Assembly: GCF_904849725.1 (NCBI RefSeq)
Contig: NC_058522.1
Coordinates: forward strand, 432,479,529 to 432,543,528
Length of the DNA stretch: 64,000 nt
DNA from: Hordeum vulgare subsp. vulgare
Taxonomy: Eukaryota > Streptophyta > Magnoliopsida > Poales > Poaceae
Direction: 5' to 3'
Shown here in pieces: positions 12,236-24,795 of the stretch. Each line of letters starts with the position of its first letter. Position 1 is the first letter of the stretch. The notes beneath the pieces were generated by a model that was not told the origin of the DNA, did not search any database, and saw nothing but the letters and a program-made list of their open reading frames with translations. A program made the translations under genes and the position numbers.

Positions 12236-15200
12236 TGTGACGCCCTTGATTTAATCGTACGCTAATCATACATGCAAATGTGTACGATCAAATTCAAGGA
12301 TCAAATTGAAGATATCACAACACAACTCAAGACACAAATAAAAACAATACAAGCTTCATATTACAAGCCAGGGGCATCGAGGGCTAGAATACAGAAGCTC
12401 GAAAAACACACAAGTCAGCGGAAGCAACAATACCTGAGTACAGACATACACATGGGGTGCCTTAGAGAAGGCAAGCACAAAAGAAACATGATCGAACAAG
12501 GAGAGACCTCCTTCCTGGGAACCTCCTAAACTACTCCTGGACTTCAACGACCTCCACGAAGAAGACACCATCGGGGGGCAGACGTCGGCAGGAAACTCCA
12601 TCTTCTGGGCTCCATCACCTGGTCGCAGCAACGGATCAAGGGGACAAAGGGGGAGCAAAGCAACGGTGAGTACTCATCCAAAGTACTCGCGAGACTTATA
12701 TCAGAACTATGCTAAATATGCATCAATATCAAAGAATGGGGGTTTATATGTAGACTGACTGCAGCAATGCAAGAATAGAGAGAAGGCCTAGTCCTATCGA
12801 AGACTAGCATCTTCAGGGTCTTGCAGCAATAGACGAGAGTAGAACAGGTGTAACACAATTAATAGTCATATTGTTGCAGCAATATTAATATGAGGTAACG
12901 CCCAGAGATCCTCCCGTGACTCCCTGCAAGGAAGCAATCCCGGGGCAACTAAATCCAGTTAAGTAACAGTTGTAATTGTATAAGATCAGGACACAACTCC
13001 AAGTCGTCGTGTAACCGTGGACACGGCTATTCGAAGAGATAAGTTCTTCCCTGCAGGGGTGCACAACATATTCCCCGACGCGCTCGATAACACTCTGGCC
13101 GGACACACTTTTCGAGGTCATGCCCGGCCTCGGAATATTGACACGTCGCAGCCCCACCTAAGACTCAACACACAGGCCAGCCCGCCGGTCTAACTCCTAA
13201 GCACAAAGGGTTCATGGACCCACTTGCCCTCTGCGCTCCTGCACCATGCGTGAGCGGCCGAGGTCAGTCCTAGCATCCCTTAATCACAAGCGCGATGCAT
13301 CTTGGGACCACTCGGGCGCGCGTCGCTCCATTGCTGACATCTGAAAAGCTTCGGCTGATACCGCGACATCGAGTACCCATAATTCTTCTCACGCAGACGG
13401 TTAGTGAGTAATAAGGCCTTCCGACCAACCCAGGTCAAATACCCAAATCCATTATCATTTTAATTAAGCCATCGACACAAACACGTGGGAATCCACTCGC
13501 CTAACAACTAATCACCAATGATCCCAGTAACATGGTCAAGTAACTGTGTGGTAGAAACATCAGGGGGAATCGGAGGTATCACCCTCGTTGGATTCTGAAC
13601 GGTGTAACCATCAAGGTGGACCTAGAGGGATCACCCTCGAGGGTTCCACACTTGAGGGGTTGCACGACACAGGCATCGTCGAGAATGGTGAAAGAAGAAT
13701 CACCCTCGATAACCACGACCGACTACCTGTACTACAGAGATATCATCAGGGGTACTTCGCGAGGTGTCACCCTTGGTACCCGATAGTATCTCTCTCTATA
13801 GCGTCGCACAACTAAGAGGGGTGTAAATGTTGTGCCGGGTCTGGCTCGTCGATCAGTGATCGAGACTTGAAAACAAAGTGTGGCAACTGGACTACGAGGT
13901 CAGAAGGGATGACTGCTTCACCTATACTAAGCAGATTAAAGTACAGTACTGAAAGTAACAGTTCATGAAAAATAGACTATGCATCAGATATGGGAGCTAA
14001 CTACAAGAGTAGCAAAATACTAATGCAAGCATGAGGGAGAAAGACATAGACGATATAGGGATGATCAGGGGGGTTTGCTTGCCTTGCTGCTCTATGGCAA
14101 AGGGCTGGTCGGCAGGGTCGTAGATGTACCCGGCAGCAGCGTCAGTCTCGGAGTCTACCGGTAAGAAGAGGGGGGAGAAACAATAAATAATAGCAACAGG
14201 TGCAACACTAAGCATGACATGGCAACATGCAGACTAGGCATGAGCTAACGCAGCAACATCCGTCATAGACGGGTCGGAAGAATATCTGATGATATTTTCC
14301 GGGTCTCGGGCTACTACTAGTCAGACTGAAAATGATGGAAAAGTTTCATGTTTGCTATGCTAGGGACGCCTGACAAATGAATGGACCGTGTATCCGGGTT
14401 CGTCTCGTTCTGCTCATCAACTTTCATGTTGAAAATATTTTGATCTGACATACGGATTATTTAATATTAATATTTAAAGTTTTATTCAATAATTAAAAAT
14501 TAAATACATATTTAATTAAATTGATTAAATGCAATTATGACATCACCATGATGTCATGCTGACATCAGTAGTTGACTGGTCAACTAACCAGTGGGTCCCA
14601 TGCGTCATAGACTAAGTTTTTAATTAGGTTTAATATTAATTAATCAGATTAATTTAGTGGGGGACCCACATGTCATATTCTAATAGGATAATTATTTATT
14701 TGTATTAACATATTACTGATTTATCTATTTAATTAATTAACTAATTAATTAATTAATATATCTAATTATTTATTTATTTACCTTATTAATAAAAACATAT
14801 ATTTTTTATATTTTATTTTATGCCTTTTCTTTTTTTTCTACATACATGCATACATACGCAATACATACATACATACATACATTAATACATACATACATAC
14901 ACATATACATTATTTTTCTTCTTATTTTCTTTTCTCTCATCTCAAACCTTTGTGCTAACTCTTTGTGCTTCACACACAACTCTCAATAGAGAGAGAGGAG
15001 TCTATCTCCACCTCCTCCTACCAAAGCCTAACGACGTCGGAACGCGGCGGCGATCACCGGATTGGAACCGGGAGAGGGAGAGGGGCGTTCTCACCCACGT
15101 TTTAGGGGGGGCGGCTTCGGCGAGGCTCGTTGGAGCCATTGGGGAAGAGGTGAGGAGGTCGACGGGGCGGCTCCACTGATGCGGGGCGGTGTCGGCGTCG

Positions 15201-16083
15201 AGGTGCCCCGGGACGGGGCGGATCCGGCGTGGTGAAGCGGTCCGGCGACGCTGGTGGTGATGGGGTCGGCCGGGGTGACGAGGGGGGCGGGACCGGCCGG
15301 ATCCGCCCGGAGGTGCGGCGCCCGGATGAGCGTGGTGGAGCTCGGCTGGGGGTGGTGAGGGAGGTCCGGTCCAGGGCGATCTGGAGGCACGAGGGAGATA
15401 GATCGAGGTGGGGGCTCTGTGGTGCGAGGGAGAGGCAGGGGCGATGGGAGCGAGGTGAAGAGGCTCGCGAGGGGTGGGAGACCGTGGGGATGGGGTGTTC
15501 TTGGCGAGGGGGGAGAGGGAGATCGAGATATGGGGAGGGATCCAGCGCCAGGGGGTGGGTGAGACAGGGGATCAGTGGGGTGCAGCGGGGCTCACGTGGG
15601 GAGAGCGGCGGCGGCGGGCACGAGGAGTGGGACGAGGTGGGCTAGGGTTTCGCCCCGTGGGGGTCTTTATACCCTAGGTGTAGTGGGCCGGTGGGAAGGT
15701 GGACAGCTGGGCCACTTGGTCCGGTTGGCCAGGTTTTATTATTATTATTATTATTTATTCATTTTATTTTATATTCTTTTACTATTTTTTAATACTTTCT
15801 TTTGTTCATTTTTTTATAGCTTTAAATATACCGGGCTTCAACAATTTCTAAAAATGCCTGATTTATAATTATAATCTATTATTGAATTTTTAAACTCACC
15901 CGACATCTTTATTTTCGCATCCGATAATTTTCCCCGTTTGATTTATTTTTAAATTTCGAATTCGAATTGTTTTGAACTAACGCGAGATCAACGATGGGGA
16001 ACCACGGTGACGTGGCATCATTAGCGTGTGATCACTATAGCTTAATTACAAGCATCACTATAGCAAAAGTTGAGGATGTCACA
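12236..16083 (-). repeat. Chromovirus 3' LTR
   Basis: 3848 bp, TGTGAC...GTCACA. It shares its whole length with 20718-24795 but lacks about 215 bp in the GC-rich block near 15325. Divergence between the pair is uneven: a central tract (about 13190-14290 here) is nearly identical, while both sides differ by roughly 5%. It contains an AT-rich zone (14440-14830), a TACA microsatellite and a GC-rich zone (15000-15660). Confidence 0.9.
14838..14912. repeat. TACA/CATA microsatellite in chromovirus LTR
   Basis: Interrupted tetranucleotide repeats (TACA)n. The equivalent run in the other LTR is at 23322-23386 and differs in copy number. Confidence 0.85.
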
Positions 16084-16098
16084 ACTCTCCCCTACTAA
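16084..16098 (-). other. Chromovirus polypurine tract
   Basis: Minus strand AGTAGGGGAGAGT immediately before the 3' LTR terminus at 16083. It is the expected primer for plus-strand synthesis. Confidence 0.75.
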
Positions 16099-16684
16099 CG
16101 AGAATTCTCGTCCCGAGAATTAAGAGGTAGAAGGAAATAGATCGTGGTATTCATCACGAAGATGATCCTCGCGTTCCCAAGTGATTCATCTTCAGAATGA
16201 TTTGACCACTGCACTTTAAGGAACTTGGTGACTTTGTGACGAGTCTTACGTTCAGCTTGGTCGAGAATGCGGACCGGATGCTCTTTATAAGAGAGGTCTT
16301 GCTGCAGCTCAAGCATATCATGATCCACTGCTCGAATAGGATCCTTGAAGCAACGGCGGAGCTGAGAAACATGGAAGACATCGTGAACCTGAGAAAGGTT
16401 CGCCGACAGTTCCAATTGATAAGCCATTCTTCGATGCCTTTCGAGAACAGTGAAAGGACCAATATTACGAGGAGCTAGCTTGCCCTTGATCCCAAAACGG
16501 TTTGCACCTCTCATTGGTGTGACACGAAGATAAGCCTTCTCGCTAGGTTGATAGACCATATCTTGATGATGACGGTCATACTGACTCTTCTGACGAGACT
16601 GAGCAGCCTTCAGATTCTCATCAATAATGTGGACTTGATCTTTGACATGTTGGATAACATCTGGACCGAAGAGTGATCGGTACT
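16095..16684 (-). pseudogene. Chromovirus integrase C-terminus with partial chromodomain
   Basis: A minus-strand frame runs from about 16684 to 16095. It begins around SLFGPDVIQHVKD, continues through AQSRQKSQYD, YLRVTPMRG, a GPF-type motif (KLAPRNIGPFTVLER) and VHDVFHVSQLRRC, and ends with the chromodomain start (VQWSNHSEDE). A single-base frame change just after that replaces the expected Trp-Glu stretch, which is present in the neighbouring frame, so the chromodomain is broken. The catalytic core, RT, RNaseH, protease and gag are not found upstream. The family uses this region to target integration to chromatin. This copy cannot supply any enzyme. Confidence 0.85.
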
Positions 16685-19600
16685 TTGAAATGGTGGCTCG
16701 GGAATTTCATACGAGCCAAGTGCAAAGGATACTTTGGAGTCAAAGGATGTACAGGAGAGTCAGGTTTCAATCCTATGGAACTTTAGGTTATGGGTCCACC
16801 ATGTGGGCCGAGAGTAGACTCAACGGTGACATATTATACAGTCTTGGTAGCAAGACATGTCAGAGGATAACCTGTCAGTTATGTTGGCAACCATGTCGGT
16901 ACAAAGGGTGGGGGACGACTAGAACCATTTTCCTGCTCGTTGAAACGAGGCGGACCAATAGGCAAAGTTCTCGTCCATCGGCGGCTACAGGAATGTTATC
17001 CACAATAGTAAGAGGGTCTTAATGACCGAGCTGTATACCGAGAATTTTACCTAAGCAGGGAATTAAGACTGCTTAGATAAGTTATGCCACCAGAAAGGTC
17101 AAACAGACCAATGGGAAGGAAAATGTGTTCACACACACAAGTATTAAAGTATACCACTCCCGAGGAAAACATAGAGTATGGTATACATGATAGGTCATCA
17201 AGTACATAACCATTTTGATAAATAGGCAAGAAGAATCAAGATGTTTACCCATACCACATGGTCTGGATAATTGATCAAGGACAATTTAGCATTGCGCTTC
17301 CAATGTTCCTGTTGAAACTTGAAGTACCACATCCGTGCTTCGAGGTAGCATCAACATGGTCATCAGATAAAGGTCAGACTTATGGGTATACAAAGAGGAA
17401 CCATGAGGAACAACTTATAAAACTAAGTCATACAATTTCCTCATGGTAGAATGGCGAATCTTGCATATGGAAGAATTTATAACAATAGGTCATGCGGCCC
17501 GGTGTGCCACACAAGACATCACCATACCGGGTTACATAATACCAAAGTTATGATTATTGGGAAACTATTCCATCCATCATATATGCCCGAGATTCAGATC
17601 TGATTGGTGTCGGGACACCTCGGACTCAAGATGCGTGAGAATAAATATGAAGATGCAAGATTCTCATGATATGACCTACACAAGCAATTCTTGAATCATG
17701 AGTTTGATTGTAAGACATATGAACACAACGTCAAGACATTTGTCGCCACATGGAATTCTTACATCAAAATGCAACTGAGTTCTGATTTGAGAACCCTCAT
17801 CGAGGATATCAAGGCCCTTGCGTAAGCCTCGATTAGCTCTTATGACAGAACTTCTTTTCCCTGATCAAATCAGTCAGTGGCTTGGGGTCCTAAGAGAAGT
17901 TATATGAAGTGAAGATAGAAAATCTTCAAAACATATAACACTTCGCACATGCGTGAATGACTTGGGATTTCCCGAGAAGAAGCGAAACAAAACTTTCACA
18001 TATTCACGGAGGAAAGAGTGCACGTGAACTTTGGGAAAACATTTCTGCTACCAAACACATTCTTCATGAGCTAGGCACAAGGATAATGATTTCAAGAGCT
18101 TCATCATGGAACATGGAAAAGTTGAGGGTGTGGCTGATGGGCTCAGCAACAATCCTTGAAGATTTTGACAGGGATGAATTTCCAAAATTTATAATATCAA
18201 GGAGATAGCATTTCTCAAGTCAAATGGTATAATCTCGTATGCTCGAGGGAACAACAACAATTAAACATTGGTCGAAGGGTGCACTCGGAAATACGGATGG
18301 AGTAGCACAACCAATATAAAAAATGATGAGTCAACACCCAACACACTAAGAATGAAACAATAAGTTGTTAACTTCAAGGCAATAGGGTTGCCAGAAGTAT
18401 TGGAATCACACATCAGAGTTCACTTGTTGGTATTCCGGTTTGAAACAACACGGGGCCAAGAAATGAATGGTGATGGCGAGAAGTATTACTATATCAAGAA
18501 TTCTTAAGATGTGTGCAATCCTCACGACATTCTTGACATACCAGATAGTAATACTCCAAGGTAGAAGGTAACATAAGCTGAATTAGCAAGGAACTCAAAG
18601 GACAACACATAACACGAACAAGTTTGTGTAGGAGGGAAGGCAAGAAGGTTGTCGATGATAACACAGATCATCGAGGGGCAAGGACGGTATTTCTCATCAT
18701 GCATTCGGTCGATACCCAGCAAGAGCTCAAAATGCTGATGGTGATCATGACACATTTGTCGAGAAGTTTCACGAAGATGTAATCGATCAGCGACGACATC
18801 CAGCAGGGAAATGATGAAGCAAGAGGTTGTCGGAATCACAGATAAGTCTGCTAGCTAAGAATTAAGATTGCCTTTCAGGACAACCAACATGATGTGGAAA
18901 GCTCGATGCAAGCTTAACGCACGGCTGGATATGTGCTCCAGAGATGGAGGACATAGATAGTATGTTCAAGCTCCAACATAACGATGATGATGTAGTTTAA
19001 CAGCTTGGAATGACATGATCAAGTACAAACTTGTAAACAAGGAAGATTACTAAAAATTGTTGATTCGCAATGCGTACTCGATTCCGTTATCGATGTACTC
19101 GCGTGTACAACAACTCAAACACGAGGAAACTAGAATTAAGGAAAATATCAGAGTTGATGAGGAGCTCACAAGAAGTTTCATAGCTCCGTGATATCCTCGA
19201 GCTACAAGGAATAATACTCGGAGGTAGATCAACTTTAAGGTTTGTACCGATGTATTGATCTGAAAATGGCAAGTACTTTAACTCGCCTGAGAATGAAATC
19301 AAGGTAGGACAACATGGTCGGAACCACGATTGCAAAGGACAAGATCACACATACCAGATTGAACCACAGAATGAAAGATTATTGATACGAGAAGTTTCTA
19401 TGGTAGGATCAACGTTGTTTCCATGGGCATGAACACAAAGTTCAAGGTCGACTCCCACGTCCTCAATGCATCACCCGCCATTTACTCCTCGCCTTTGATC
19501 AGGTTGTAGCTTAAAAAGATTATCTAGCAAAACACCAGAAAAGCAAGACTCATGAAAACTCGTCGGATCATATTGTTTTAGGAAGGCATAGGTTCAACCC

Positions 19601-20717
19601 ATTGGGCATCTTAGGAACATTTACCATACACTCCAAGAGTAATTAGCACATGTTTGAAGAGCATGGCTGACAAAGCATAGGATACAATTCTATCAGAGGG
19701 AGAAGACACAATTTACCAATGGCATCATGTGTCAAGGGAACAATATCACAAGGATTTTTTTAATGTAAAGGATGTCGTCGGATAATAACCCGGCAATGGG
19801 TCTGGCAATCAACAAAGGACCTAACGTGAGTATCTTTTAGAGGGAGATACGATACAACGCAGCGGGTTATAGAACATCCGAAAAATATTGATAATTACCG
19901 AAGGAATTAGGATTTCCAGGTTGGTGTATCATAATCAGATGCTCCGATCAAAAATAGGTAAGCTTAATGGACTTAGCTGGTCAACAAACCAAAGTTGATT
20001 CATTGAGAACTAGCTCTGCCTGGAGGGACGTCTGAGCCGGAAGATAATTTATTAGTCACAACAGATGATTGTGTGAATTCACACCAAGGTAGAATCAATA
20101 AGATCACGGGAAAATCAAAAAGGTTCTTAATGAATGCTGCTAGACATATGGATTTAACCATAACACAAGCAGGTGAGAAAGGTCAAAAGCAATAGGCTAT
20201 CGAGGATTCCGGAAGATCAAATAGCAGTTCGAAGGACTTTCGAAACCCATGCCAACTGATGACGGACGGATCCCCGATAAGATAATTCGTTGCATCTTGT
20301 AAAACAAGAGAAACTCGAAAACAAAGTATGGACGACATTCGTATGTAGTCATCCATAGTGGTAGATGGAGGAAGGGAAGTCGCAAGAGCGATGGGCACAA
20401 GTTCTCGATAGAAACATCGGAGAGTATCATTGGAGTCTTCTGACGGATCAAGCCATCGTCTAGAATACGGGGCTCTCCGGGAGGAAGTATTTACGAGAAC
20501 CTAATGTTAGAGTTAGCGAAATCTTTATCCCGAAAGAGAAGAGAGAGTAGAGCCCAGAGTATAGGAAAGGAGTAAAAGATACTAATACCACCCAATTGAG
20601 ATGTGGGCCCGTAAGCCACAGCATTAGTGTTAGTAAAGTTTTTCAGACACTAGACTCAACTTCAGCCAAGGAGTTGGAAAGGGGTCTACCTACAGGTAGT
20701 CGACTCTGATACCAACT
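16685..20717 (-). other. Chromovirus interior without recognisable coding sequence
   Basis: About 4 kb with only short open frames on either strand. I looked for RT (YxDD), integrase (HHCC, D-D-E) and protease (D-T/S-G) signatures in the visible translations and saw none. The minus-strand 18839-18522 frame (105 aa) has amino-acid-like composition but no recognised motif. The segment may be decayed gag-pol or unrelated sequence carried by a non-autonomous derivative. Confidence 0.6.
20701..20714 (-). other. Chromovirus primer-binding site, initiator tRNA-Met type
   Basis: Minus strand TGGTATCAGAGTCG, starting three bases after the 5' LTR terminus. TGGTATCAGAGC is the standard sequence complementary to initiator tRNA-Met. 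This fixes the element's orientation. Confidence 0.9.
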
Positions 20718-23700
20718 TGTGACACCCTCGATTTAATCATACGCTAATCATACACGCAAATGCGTACGATCAAATTCAAGGACTCACGGGAAGATATCAC
20801 AACACAACTCAAGACACAAATAAAAACAATACAAGCTTCATATTACAAGCCAAGGGCCTCGAGGGCTAGAATACAGATGCTCGAAAAACACACGAGTCAG
20901 CGGAAGCAACAATATCTGAGTACAGACATACACATGGGGTGCCTTAGAGAAGGCAAGCACAAAAGAAACACGATCGAACGAGGCGAGGCCTCCTGCCTGG
21001 GAACCTCCTAAACTAATCCTGGTCTTCAGCGACCTCCACGAAGAAGACACCATCGGGGGGCAGACGTCGGTAGGAAACTCCACCTTCTGGGCTCCATCAT
21101 CTGGTCGCTTCAACGGATCAAGGGGACAAAGGGGGAGCAAAGCAACGGCGAGTACTCATCCAAAGTACTCGCAAGACTTATATCAGAACTATGCTAAGTA
21201 TGCATCAGTATCAAAGAATGGGGGTTTATATGTGGATTGACTGCAACAATGCAAGAATAGAGAGAAGGCCTAGTCCTACCGAAGACTAGCATCTTCAGGG
21301 TCTTGCAGCAATAGACGAGAGTAGAACAGGTGTAACACAATTAATAGTCATATTGTTGTAGCAATATTAATATGAGGTCACGCCCAGAGATCCTCCCTTG
21401 ACTCCCTGCGAGGAAGTAATCCCGGGGCAACTAAATCCAGTTAAGTAACAATTGTAGTTGTATAAGATCAAGGCACAACTCCAAGTCGTCCTGTAACCGT
21501 GGACATGGCTATTCGAAGAGATAAGTTCTTCCCTGCAGGGGTGCACAACATATTCCCCAACGCGCTCGATAATACTCTGGTCGGACACACTTTTTTGGAT
21601 CATGCCCGGCCTCGGAATATTGACACATCGCAGCCCCACCTAAGACTCAACACACAGGCCAGCCCGCCGGTCTAACTCCTAAGCACAAAGGGTTCGTGGG
21701 CCCACTTGCCCTCTGCGCTCCTGCACCATGCGTGAGCGGCCGAGGTCAGTCCTAGCATCCCTTAATCACAAGCGCGATGCATCTTGGGACCACTCGGGCG
21801 CGCGCCGCTCCATTGCTGACATCTGAAAAGCTTCGGCTGATACCGCGACATCGAGTACCCATAATTCTTCTCACGCAGACGGTTAGTGAGTAATAAGGCC
21901 TTCCGACCAACCCAGGTCAAATACCCAAATCCATTATCATTTTAATTAAGCCATCGACACAAACACGTGGGAATCCACTCGCCTAACAACTAATCACCAA
22001 TGATCCCAGTAACATGGTCAAGTAACTGTGTGGTAGAAACATCAGGGGGAATCGGAGGTATCACCCTCGTTGGATTCTGAACGGTGTAACCATCAAGGTG
22101 GACCTAGAGGGATCACCCTCGAGGGTTCCACACTTGAGGGGTTGCACGACACAGGCATCGTCGAGAATGGTGAAAGAAGAATCACCCTCGATAACCACGA
22201 CCGACTACCTGTACTATAGAGATATCATCAGGGGTACTTCGCGAGGTGTCACCCTTGGTACCCGATAGTATCTCTCTCTATAGCGTCGCACAACTAAGAG
22301 GGGTGTAAATGTTGTGCCGGGTCTGGCTCGTCGATCAGTGATCGAGACTTGAAAACAAAGTGTGGCAACTGGACTACGAGGTCAGAAGGGATGACTGCTT
22401 CACCTATACTAAGCAGATTAAAGTACAGTACTGAAAGTAACAGTTCATGAAAAATAGACTATGCATCAGATATGGGAGCTAACTACAAGAGTAGCAAAAT
22501 ACTAATGCAAGCATGAGGGAGAAAGACATAGACGATATAGGGATGATCAGGGGGGTTTGCTTGCCTTGCTGCTCTATGGCAAAGGGCTGGTCGGCAGGGT
22601 CGTAGATGTACCCGGCAGCAGCGTCAGTCTCGGAGTCTACCGGTAAGAAGAGGGGGGAGAAACAATAAATAATAGCAACAGGTGCAGCACTAAGCATGAC
22701 ATGGCAACATGCAGACTAGGCATGAGCTAACGCAGCAACATCCGTCATAGACGGGTCGGAAGAATATCTCATGATATTTTCCGGGTCTCGAGCTACTACC
22801 GGTCAGAATGAAAATGATGGAAAAGTTCCATATTTGCTATGCTAGGGACGCGTGAGAAACGAATGGACAGTGTATCCGGGTTCGTCTCGTTCTACTCATC
22901 AACTTTCATGTTTAAAATATTTTGATCTCACTTATGGATTATTTAATATTAATTTTTAAAGTCTTATTCAATAATTAGAAATTAAAAACAGATTTAATTA
23001 AATTGATTAAATGCAATTATGACATCAGCATGATGTCATGCTGACATCAGCAGTTGACTGGTCAACTCACTAGTGGGTCCCATGCGTCATAAACTCAGTT
23101 TTTAATTAGGTTTAATATTAATTAATCATATTAATTTAGTGGGGGACCCACGTGTCATACTCTAATAGGATAATTATTTATTTATATTAACAGATTACTC
23201 ATTTATCTATTTAATTAATTAACTAATCAATTAATTAATATATCTAATTATTTGTTTATTTACCTTATTAGTAAAAACATATGCATTTTTTATATTTTAT
23301 TTTATGCCTTTTCGTTTTCTTCTACATACATGCATACATACGCAATACATACATACATACATTAATACATACATACACATGTACATTATTTTTCTTCTTA
23401 TTTTCGTTTCTCGCATCTCAAACCTCTCTCCTAACTGTGTGTGCTTCACACACAACTCTCAACAGAGAGAGAGGACGTTATCTCCACCTCCTCCTACCGG
23501 AGCCTAACGACGTCGGAATGTGGTGACGATCACCGGAATGGAACCAGGAGAGGGAGAGGGGCGTTCTCACCCACGTTGTAGGGGGCGAGTTCGGCGAGGC
23601 TCGATGGAGTCGTTGGGGAAGAGGTGAGGAGGCCGGCGACGTCTATGGGGCGGCTCCGATGATGCGGGGAGGTGTCGCCGTTGAGGTGCCCCGGGACGGG

Positions 23701-24795
23701 GCGGATCCGGCGTGGTGAAGCAGTCCGGCGGCGCTGGTGGTGATGGGGCCGGCTGGGGTGACGACGGGGGGCGGGGCCGGCCAGATCCGCCCGGAGGTGC
23801 GGCGCCCGGATGAGGGGGGCGACCGAGGCGGCCGGCGACGGGAGGAGGGCCGGCGCGGACGGGAGGTGGCGCTCTAGGGGAGGGGACCGGCGCTGGAGGG
23901 TGACAGGGTGCAGCGGCGCCAGTGGGGAGTGGGCTCGTCGAGGAGGAGGTGTCTCGGGCGACGTGCGGGAGGCACGGGCCTCGCTGGGGATGGGTGGGGA
24001 TGCAGGGGCTCGTGGGTGGGGTTGCGGGTGGGAGGAGCGGGGTGGAGCTCGGCTGGGGGATGTGAGGGAGGTTCGGTCCAGGGCGATCTGGCGGCACGAG
24101 GGAGAGAGGTCGAGGTGGGGGCTCTGTGGTGCGAGGGAGAGGCAGGGCGATGGGAGCGAGGTGGAGAGGCTCGCGAGGGGTGGGAAACCGTGGGGATGGG
24201 GTGTTCCTGGCGAGGAGGAGAGGGAGATCGAGATCTGGGGAGGGATCCAGCGACAGAGGGTGGGTTTGACACGGGATCGGTGGGGTGCAACGGGGCTCTC
24301 GTGGGGAGAGCGGCGGCGGCGGGAAGGAGGAGTGGGACGAGGTGGGCTAGGGTTTCACCCCTTGGGGGTCTTTATACCGAGGTGTAGTGGGCCGATGGGA
24401 AGGTGGCCAGCTTGGCCACTTGGCCTAGTTGGCCAGGTTTTTTTTCCTTTTTTAGTTATTATTTATTCATTTTATTTTATATTGTTTTACTATTTTTTAA
24501 TACTTTCTTTTGTTCATTTTTATAGCTTCTCTTTTAAATATATAGGGCTTCAACAATTTCTAAAAATGCCCGATTTATAATAATAATCTATTAGGGAATT
24601 TTTATAACTCATCCGACATCTTTATTTTCGCATCCGATAATTTCCCCGTTTGATTTTATTTTTAAATTTCGAATTCGAATTCTTTTGAACTAGCGCGAGA
24701 TCAACGATGGGGAACCACGGTGACATGGCATCATTAGCGTGTGATCATTGTACTTAATTACAAGCATCACTGTAGCAAAAGTTGAGGATGTCACA
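20718..24795 (-). repeat. Chromovirus 5' LTR
   Basis: 4078 bp, same termini as its partner. On the minus strand it ends at 20718, three bases before the PBS. The GC-rich block 23520-24360 is longer than in the partner. The long open frames seen there in several directions are side effects of the composition. Confidence 0.9.
23322..23386. repeat. TACA/CATA microsatellite, second LTR copy
   Basis: Partner of 14838-14912. It is shorter and has the same flanks. Confidence 0.85.

Larger units (their letters stand above)
12236..24795 (-). mobile_element. Chromovirus-derived LTR retrotransposon with ~4 kb LTRs, interior largely non-coding
   Basis: About 12.56 kb, flanked by the perfect 5-bp duplication cttca (12231-12235 and 24796-24800). 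The LTR termini are TGTGAC...GTCACA. Orientation is minus: the PBS (tRNA-Met type) abuts the right-hand LTR at 20714-20701, and the polypurine tract AGTAGGGGAGAGT abuts the left-hand LTR at 16096-16084. The interior is 4.6 kb, about the size of a full gag-pol, but only the integrase C-terminus/chromodomain part is recognisable next to the 3' LTR. It is inserted in E3. Integrase features place it with the Tekay/Del-type chromoviruses. Confidence 0.9.

Noticed and set aside
15091..15868. Open frames of 97-138 aa in the other chromovirus LTR
   Set aside because: Same composition effect. No conserved reading frame between the LTR copies.
23567..24580. Long open frames (256 aa plus strand, 176 and 138 aa minus strand) in the GC-rich LTR block
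   Set aside because: Open in several frames at once because stop codons are rare in G-rich sequence. Low-complexity Gly/Arg/Pro products. The partner LTR carries a 215-bp deletion there without frame conservation.
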